Positions 6,194-6,292 of a stretch of 6,292 nucleotides of DNA are shown one piece after another. The notes below the pieces were generated by a model. It was not told where the DNA came from. It searched no databases and saw only the letters and a list, made by a program, of their open reading frames with translations. Numbering within the stretch: position 1 is the stretch's first letter; every line of letters starts with the position of its first letter. Origin of the DNA: Acidobacteriota bacterium (GTDB taxonomy: Bacteria; Acidobacteriota; Terriglobia; UBA7540); assembly GCA_021789565.1 (NCBI GenBank), contig JAJYJL010000530.1, positions 1 through 6,292 on the forward strand, read 5' to 3'. Position numbers and translations under genes: made by a program.

Positions 6194-6209
6194 TGGCACG
6201 CAGGTTGCT
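6194..6209 (+). promoter_or_regulatory. Sigma-54 (RpoN) -24/-12 promoter
   Basis: TGGCACG-CAGG-TTGCT matches the sigma-54 consensus (TGGCACG-N4-TTGCW) at every fixed position, and is preceded by the favoured pyrimidine. The invariant GG (6195-6196) and GC (6207-6208) are separated by exactly 10 bases. Transcription should start near 6220 and run out of the right edge. A purine-rich AGAGGAGAAGG (6251-6261) follows, and in-frame TTG 6271 and ATG 6277 are possible starts, but too little sequence remains to identify a gene. Confidence 0.6.
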
Positions 6210-6292
6210 CCAGCTATGTCCGACGCGGAATCGGGCTTTAAGTGAATCGCAGAGGAGAAGGCCGCGCTGTTTGCTGATGAGTTATCGAAAGA

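Noticed and set aside
6011..6292. Minus-strand frame open to the right edge (93 residues)
   Set aside because: Its composition is Ser/Pro-rich and not protein-like, no ribosome binding site is visible, it runs opposite to the consensus sigma-54 promoter, and I recognise no family.

Overview
The window is about 6.3 kb of bacterial DNA of moderately high GC. All supported genes lie on the + strand and are closely packed up to about base 5673. The remaining ~620 bases hold no gene I can support. GC content, short intergenic gaps, a LytS-type kinase and many conserved hypothetical membrane proteins would fit a soil bacterium such as an acidobacterium. That assignment is an impression from gene style; no marker gene is present.

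Left block (1-1884): the C-terminal end of a small conserved protein overlaps the start of a ThiS-type sulfur carrier (ATGA overlap). The carrier gene in turn overlaps by 16 bases a LytS/YehU-type membrane sensor histidine kinase. The three genes look translationally coupled. The carrier has 17 extra residues after its conserved Gly-Gly end, and the kinase has no response-regulator partner in the window.

Middle block (2095-4694): after a 210-base leader containing a perfect 8-bp inverted repeat comes a stand-alone AhpD/carboxymuconolactone decarboxylase-like protein with a CxxC-x3-H redox motif. It is followed by a 12-helix MFS transporter, and four bases later by a membrane-anchored alpha/beta hydrolase that is probably in the same operon. 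For the first two of these genes the ribosome binding sites favour starts slightly downstream of the longest reading frames (2095 and a GTG at 2549).

Right block (4695-6292): a perfect 7-bp inverted repeat precedes a 292-residue multi-pass membrane protein of unknown function. This gene has a very strong ribosome binding site, and its protein carries an HxxHHxxxH histidine cluster. The last 620 bases contain several palindromes that look like regulator sites. They end in a perfect-consensus sigma-54 (-24/-12) promoter at 6194-6209 that points out of the window, with a GCGCAA-N5-TTGCGC dyad about 105-120 bases upstream, where an enhancer-binding activator would be expected. The gene it drives must start at or beyond the right edge. 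I found no CRISPR array, rRNA, tRNA, insertion sequence or convincing intrinsic terminator.
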